The position numbers and the translations under genes were made by a program. From an uncultured Prevotellaceae bacterium (lineage in GTDB: Bacteria > Bacteroidota > Bacteroidia > Bacteroidales > Muribaculaceae), in NCBI GenBank assembly GCA_900318255.1, contig ONJX01000007.1, positions 39,185 through 103,184 on the forward strand: a stretch of DNA of 64,000 bases, in the 5' to 3' direction. A model generated the notes under the pieces. The model did no database searches and was not told the origin of the DNA. It worked only from the letters and a program-made list of their open reading frames with translations. Each line of letters opens with the position of its first letter. Positions within the stretch are counted from its first letter, which is position 1. Below, in pieces: positions 59,881 through 64,000 of this stretch.

Positions 59881-60669
59881 ATGAAGAAATTTTTCACTCT
59901 TTTTGCAGCTGCATTGCTGGGTGTGAGCGCTTTCGCTCAAATGCCCGAGACTTGCCCTTCTGAGCTCGGTCTTCAAGTTAAGAATGGTGCTCAAACTAAC
60001 ATGACCAACGCTAGAATCCAGCTCACTCTTGTAAACTCTAGCGAGAACCTCAACGGTTTCAACACTGAGCTTGAGTGCGAAAATGAGAATGTAACATTCA
60101 AAACTTTCAGCGCTACTAACTACGCTAACGTAATTCTTGCTAGATGGGAAGGCACCACCGAGATTGAGGATCCCGACACTGGCGACATGGTAGAGGTTGA
60201 AATCACCGACGCTATCCGCAAGCAAATGTTGAACTCAAAATGCGACGTTAAGTACAATGTGAAAGAGAATGGCAACCTCGTTATCATCGAGCTTCTCTCG
60301 ACTAACGACTGCCGCTTCTTCCCCGTTCTCGAGGAGAAGACTGCTATCGGTGAGTTCGGTATCGCTTGGACTCCAACTGCTAAGGCTGACGAAGAGGCTA
60401 CTCTTCTTGCTCCCGCTATTCCTTCTCGCTACTCGTTTGCTTACACCGGTGGTGTAGAGGGCACTCGCGCTTGGACTCCCGACGCTCCTCTGTCAATCAC
60501 TCTCGTTAACGATGGCACTCAGATCACTGAGAAAGTTATCTCCGCCATCAGCACCATCAACACCGACAAGGCTGTTGACAACCGCATCTTCGACCTCCAG
60601 GGCCGCGAGCTCCAGAGTGTTCCCGAGCACGGAATCTACATCCAGAACGGCAAGAAGTATGTTAAGTAA
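59881..60669 (+). CDS. secreted protein with sorting-like tail (paralogue A)
   Basis: 262 residues. Signal peptide MKKFFTLFAAALLGVSAFA. The body is a beta-rich domain of no known family with the shared block FSATNYANVIL…WEGTTEIEDPDTGDM…TDAIRKQ and two conserved Cys pairs. The last 29 residues (DNRIFDLQGRELQSVPEHGI…KKYVK) are a type-A-like sorting tail of the type IX system. Its paralogue is 460 bp downstream. Bodies differ clearly, but the final 98 nt of both genes are identical. Confidence 0.75.
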   Translation: MKKFFTLFAAALLGVSAFAQMPETCPSELGLQVKNGAQTNMTNARIQLTLVNSSENLNGFNTELECENENVTFKTFSATNYANVILARWEGTTEIEDPDTGDMVEVEITDAIRKQMLNSKCDVKYNVKENGNLVIIELLSTNDCRFFPVLEEKTAIGEFGIAWTPTAKADEEATLLAPAIPSRYSFAYTGGVEGTRAWTPDAPLSITLVNDGTQITEKVISAISTINTDKAVDNRIFDLQGRELQSVPEHGIYIQNGKKYVK

Positions 60670-60701
60670 TAAGTAATTAACTTCCACTGCAAGAAACTAA
60701 A

Positions 60702-60728
60702 ACCACCCGCAACCCGGGTGGTTTTTTT
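60702..60728 (+). terminator. intrinsic terminator, paralogue A
   Basis: ACCACCCG / CGGGTGGT with T7. It is identical to the one after paralogue B. Confidence 0.9.
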
Positions 60729-60785
60729 ATCGCCCCACAAGCTGTTTCTAGACAAAAGAACTTATGTTCTTATGAAAATCTTATG

Positions 60786-60925
60786 TTCTTATGTCTAAAA
60801 TCGCCCGAGAAGTTCTTATGTCTAAAATCGCCCAGCAAGTTCTTATGTCTAAATATCGCCCAGCAAGTTCTTATGTCTAAATATCGCCCAGCAAGTTCTT
60901 ATGTCTAAATATCGCCAGGAATGTT
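60786..60925. repeat. five 27-28-bp repeats (TTCTTATGTCTAAA…)
   Basis: TTCTTATGTCTAAA starts at 60786, 60813, 60840, 60868 and 60896, separated by ATCGCCCAGCAAG. The rest of 60729-61131 is AT-rich without a gene. A related TCTAAAC/TTAGACATAAGA inverted arrangement appears at 62030-62100. Confidence 0.88.
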
Positions 60926-61131
60926 GTTTTGGACACTGAAAATTTAAAAAAAACTATTTTTCTCGTTTTTTTTATTAAAATGTTTGGCAGTTAAAAAAAC
61001 TTTTAGTTATTTTGCATTGATTTCTATGCGAAGTTGACTGCTAAGGGCTTCAAAATAGAACAAATTGTTACAAAACGAACATCGAGACTTATAAATATTA
61101 ATTAAATTTCTAACATTAAAATCGATTTAAC

Positions 61132-61926
61132 ATGAAGAAAATTTTTACTCTTTTTGCAATTGCAATGATGGGCGTGTGCGCTTTCGCACAAGAGGAATAC
61201 GGTCCATGCCCCTCAACAATGGAGCTTAAGTTGCTCACCGCTACCAACCCTGCAAATGTTGGTATTGAGCTCATGCTCACAAACTCTAGCCTTAACCTCA
61301 ACGGCTTCAACATGGAGGTTGAGAGAGCTGAGGGCAGCGAGAGCATAGCATTCAAGAATTTCAGTGCAACCAACTATGCTAACGTAATTCTCCAAAGATT
61401 GGAAGGCACTGTTGAGGTTGAGGATCCCGACACTGGCGACATGGTAACAGTTGAAGTTACCGACGCTATTCGCAAGCAAGTATTGAACACTTATTGCGAC
61501 GTTAAGTCGAGCAAGAAAACAAGAACCGATGGCAAAGAAGTATTTGTTATGATTGAGATTCTCACGAAGAACGAATGCCGCTTCTTCCCCGTTCTCGAGA
61601 CTGCTACTGCCATTGGCAGAATGAACATTGACATGTCGGCTTGTGAGGATGGAACATATACTCTCATTGCTCCCAAGACCCCACAAGGCCTCTCTTACTC
61701 TTACACACAGGGTCCAGAGCCACTGCAATCTTGGACAACCGACGATCCCGTTGTGATCACTCTCCAGAAAACTGGCACTGAGATTATTCAAATCCCCACC
61801 GGCATCAGCACCATCAACGCTGACCAGCCTGTTGACAACCGCATCTTCGACCTCCAGGGCCGCGAGCTCCAGAGTGTTCCCGAGCACGGAATCTACATCC
61901 AGAACGGCAAGAAGTATGTTAAGTAA
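61132..61926 (+). CDS. secreted protein with sorting-like tail (paralogue B)
   Basis: 264 residues, signal peptide MKKIFTLFAIAMMGVCAFA. Same architecture as the gene at 59881, with FSATNYANVILQRLEGTVEVEDPDTGDM and TDAIRKQVLN, and CRFFPVLE near the middle. The amino-acid bodies are perhaps half identical, yet from 61829 to the stop the DNA equals 60572-60669 of paralogue A base for base. Probably exported through the outer membrane by type IX secretion; function unknown. Confidence 0.75.
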   Translation: MKKIFTLFAIAMMGVCAFAQEEYGPCPSTMELKLLTATNPANVGIELMLTNSSLNLNGFNMEVERAEGSESIAFKNFSATNYANVILQRLEGTVEVEDPDTGDMVTVEVTDAIRKQVLNTYCDVKSSKKTRTDGKEVFVMIEILTKNECRFFPVLETATAIGRMNIDMSACEDGTYTLIAPKTPQGLSYSYTQGPEPLQSWTTDDPVVITLQKTGTEIIQIPTGISTINADQPVDNRIFDLQGRELQSVPEHGIYIQNGKKYVK

Positions 61927-61955
61927 TTAATTAACTACCACTGCAAGAAACTAAA

Positions 61956-61983
61956 ACCACCCGCAACCCGGGTGGTTTTTTTA
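61956..61983 (+). terminator. intrinsic terminator, paralogue B
   Basis: Same ACCACCCG/CGGGTGGT-T7 hairpin as after paralogue A. Identity between the two loci runs from 61938 to 62013. Confidence 0.9.
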
Positions 61984-62107
61984 TCGCCCCACAAGCTGTT
62001 TCTAGACAAAAGAGTCAAGTATATTAGACAAAAAAGCATAAACTCCTTAGACATAAGAGTTCTTTTGTCTAATCTTATGTTCTTTTGTCTAAAATACAGC
62101 CTTGTGT

Positions 62108-62827
62108 CTAAAGATTGAATTCTGCGTCACGCATTATGAAAGGCATCTCTTGCCAGGTGCGGTAGGCACCCTCGCCATGCAGGGCGGTGATATATTCCTT
62201 ATAGCTGACCAGGCGCGCACCCATCCTCTGCAGGTGGGGGCTATGAACCTGGCAGTCGATGAGCGACCCACACTGCTCCTGCATGCGCCGCGCCAGCGCG
62301 ATTAGCGCCAGCTTGCTAGTGTTTGGCTCGCGCGAGAACATGCTCTCGCCCACGAAGCCAGTGCCACTTTCCACACCATAGAGGCCGCCCACAAGCTCCT
62401 CGCCACGCCACACCTCCACGCTATGCGCACGCCCCAGCTCGTGGAGCTTGCTATAAGCCGCAATGATGTCGTCGCCAAGCCATGCACCAATCTGGTTGAT
62501 GCGGTTATCCACTGTGCTACAACTTCTTATCGCTTGGTCAAAGGCAGCATCAAAGGTCACTCTATATAGATTCTTGTTCATCAAGGTGCGCATCGAGTGG
62601 CTCACATGCACCTCGCCGGGGAAAATCACAAACCGCTGCCTTGGGCAATACCAGTGTATGTCCATGTCTTTAAAGGCATACCACGGGAAGAAGCCATAAT
62701 CGTAGGCCAGCAATAGCCGCTCCACACTCAGGTCTCCACCTATAGCCACAAAGCCACTAGGGTCGTCAAGCTCTGGCAACTCAGGATGCGGAAAAACCAT
62801 TAGGTCTTTTTCCAACTCAAAAATCAT
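62108..62827 (-). CDS. aat: leucyl/phenylalanyl-tRNA-protein transferase
   Basis: 239 residues. It adds Leu or Phe to N-terminal Arg/Lys of proteins, marking them for ClpAP/ClpS (N-degron pathway). Family motifs: GFVAIGGDLSVERLLLAYDYGFFPWY, WYCPRQRFVIFPGEVHVSHSM, GESMFSREPNTSKLALI and IDCQVHSPHLQRMGA. Normal length, cytoplasmic. It stands alone, flanked by repeats on both sides. Confidence 0.93.
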   Translation of the reverse strand: MIFELEKDLMVFPHPELPELDDPSGFVAIGGDLSVERLLLAYDYGFFPWYAFKDMDIHWYCPRQRFVIFPGEVHVSHSMRTLMNKNLYRVTFDAAFDQAIRSCSTVDNRINQIGAWLGDDIIAAYSKLHELGRAHSVEVWRGEELVGGLYGVESGTGFVGESMFSREPNTSKLALIALARRMQEQCGSLIDCQVHSPHLQRMGARLVSYKEYITALHGEGAYRTWQEMPFIMRDAEFNL

Positions 62828-62978
62828 AGTTCTCTCTTGTTACGTCTTCTCTTATAACTCAAGTTTCTAAAGCAGCTAATCACCTTAGTCCCAACTACAT
62901 AGAGCAACAATCACCACTGAATAACAACACTAACAACTAATGTCTTTAAAAATGATGTTATTAGTGTTAATTGTAATA

Positions 62979-63308
62979 TCTACATGGCACGGGAGCGCAG
63001 TTCTCACCACTCCTGCGGAGTGGAAATTAGAGAGCCTTCAGGCTCTAAAATTAATGTGGTGCTGCGCACTAAAATTAACGGCGACTGCGTCGCTAAAATG
63101 TAATAAGTAATTTTAAAATAAATTTTAGCGCGACAGCGCAACAACAATTTTAGCACGAAGTGCTCCAATTTTCCATGTGCGCAGCACATGGCACGGGGGG
63201 GCGCAGTTCTTACCACTCCTGCGGAGTGGAAATTAGAGAGCATTCAGGCTCTAAAATTAATGTGGTGCTGCGCACTAAAATTAACGGCGACTGCGTCGCT
63301 AAAATTGC
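62979..63308. repeat. hairpin-array repeat, units A and B (upstream side)
   Basis: Each unit strings together short hairpins with 2-4-nt loops: CATGTGC-gca-GCACATG, CCACTCC-tgc-GGAGTGG, AGAGCC-ttca-GGCTCT, GTGC-tgc-GCAC, GCGAC-tgc-GTCGC, GCGC-gaca-GCGC and GCAC-gaa-GTGC, spaced by TAAAATT-like linkers. Unit A is complete (62979-63184); unit B (63186-63308) stops after the GCGAC hairpin, 12 bp before the 3' end of the GxxExxY gene. 62828-62978 holds nothing clear. Confidence 0.88.
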
Positions 63309-63319
63309 TCAAAAATTTC

Positions 63320-63745
63320 TCACATAAGTGTTATTTTCTCAATTTCATTGGTCGCAACATTTAACTCATACCATTCAGAATATAGGCCTTGCATTCCAAA
63401 GTTTATCAACATACCGAATGGTAAATGTGTTAACCTCATGTAGTTATGTAATTGCTTTCTGTGTTCAGAAATTACTTGTTTGGTGGCTTTCAGCTCAATT
63501 ATGATACTGTCGTTAACCAATAAGTCAATTCGATAGTATTCATCAAGAAGCACATCTTTCCAATATATAGGGACAAGAACTTGCTTTTGTACTTTATACT
63601 GCTTTTGTGTAAGCAGATATTTTAAAGCTGCCTGATAAGCTAATTCTAATAGACCAGGATGATATTCGCGATGAACCTGCATTGCAACACCAGTTATCTC
63701 CTTAAAAAACGCATACTTCTTGTTATGCTCTTCAACTAAATTCAT
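63320..63745 (-). CDS. GxxExxY protein
   Basis: 141 residues. The naming motif is GLLELAY (residues ~31-37). A compact PD-(D/E)XK-like nuclease core is suggested by DEYYRIDLLVNDSIIIELKATKQV (Asp … Glu-x-Lys). The helical start VEEHNKKYAFFKEITGVAMQVHREYHPG and the end FGMLINFG fit the family, which has no established function. It lies inside a hairpin-array repeat, replacing the segment between the GCGAC and GCAC hairpins of the unit, and so looks like part of, or an insert into, that element. Confidence 0.85.
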   Translation of the reverse strand: MNLVEEHNKKYAFFKEITGVAMQVHREYHPGLLELAYQAALKYLLTQKQYKVQKQVLVPIYWKDVLLDEYYRIDLLVNDSIIIELKATKQVISEHRKQLHNYMRLTHLPFGMLINFGMQGLYSEWYELNVATNEIEKITLM

Positions 63746-63779
63746 TGTTCCTTGAAATAATTAAAGTAGAAATTATTTA

Positions 63780-64000
63780 TCACGAAGTGCTCCAATTTTC
63801 CATGTGCGCAGCACTTGGCACGGGGGCGCAGTTCTCACCTCTCCTGCGGAGTGGAAATTAGAGAGCCTTCAGGCTCTAAAATTAATGTGGTGCTGCGCAC
63901 TAAAATTAACGGCGACTGCGTCGCTAAAATTGTAATAAGTAATTTTAAAATAAATTTTAGCGCGACAGCGCAACAACAATTTTAGCACGAAGTGCTCCAA
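63780..64000. repeat. hairpin-array repeat, unit C (runs off the window)
   Basis: Starts at CACGAAGTGC and repeats the full series found in unit A in the same orientation, up to the GCAC-gaa-GTGC hairpin at the window end. Differences from unit A are few point changes (for example CACTTGG for CACATGG). Confidence 0.88.

Overview
The window looks like chromosome of a gut-type Bacteroidales bacterium, most likely Muribaculaceae or a Prevotella relative; I cannot fix the genus. The signs are: the Bacteroidota promoter element TAnnTTTG upstream of many genes, often only 4-6 nt before ATG; almost no Shine-Dalgarno sites; a fused SecDF; secreted glycan-active proteins with dockerin repeats and C-terminal sorting-like tails (…GIYIQNGKKYVK); DUF2851, PCMD and DUF5715 proteins; and a GxxExxY protein.

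Layout. 1-4.9 kb: housekeeping (trmB end, Mrp ATPase, M48 lipoprotein) and a divergent amidase / alpha-beta hydrolase pair. 5-12.2 kb: an accessory, visibly AT-rich stretch with two secreted proteins, a small orphan gene, a long rod-shaped RNA, two AAA_14/DUF4143 ATPases flanked by iteron-like repeats, miaA and a 177-bp MITE-like element. 12.2-13.6 kb: recX and comF. 14.1-20.1 kb: the highlight, an unidentified ~345-nt structured RNA followed by a peptide natural-product (RiPP) cluster. Two CXXX-repeat precursor peptides carry near-identical twin-arginine (Tat) leaders. They are followed by a radical SAM/SPASM enzyme, a SPASM-like partner lacking the CX3CX2C motif, a small CXXX-system protein, and the tatA-tatC translocase genes. 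The simplest reading is a Cys-rich peptide modified (thioether or similar links) in the cytoplasm and exported folded by its own Tat pore.

20.3-29.4 kb: an SRPBCC protein, pyrE, DUF5715, aqpZ, a four-copy 65-bp hairpin array, a lipoprotein, a prenyl synthase, tatD, a CotH/dockerin protein and a LysM protein. 29.6-40.3 kb: a 1700-residue GH13 amylase-family protein, a HEPN/MNT toxin-antitoxin pair and a 1442-residue secreted modular protein. 40.3-42.2 kb: a 518-bp almost pure pyrimidine tract and a REP-associated (HUH) transposase, bounded by three copies of one REP palindrome. 42.3-59.4 kb: an Ig-like lipoprotein, secDF, tRNA-Phe, DUF2851, PCMD, mutS, and a run acyltransferase - sigma-54 activator - lptE - unknown - secG - xerD - rluA-type synthase. 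59.9-62 kb: two paralogous secreted proteins whose tail-coding DNA and terminators are identical. 62.1-64 kb: aat, then a GxxExxY gene embedded in an array of tiny hairpins.

Intergenic DNA is unusually rich in short-period arrays. They fall into a 7-bp class and a 9-bp class, and in five places a 7-bp array is followed, in the same order, by a 9-bp CTAGAAAAT-type array. All identities come from reading motifs; no database search was possible.
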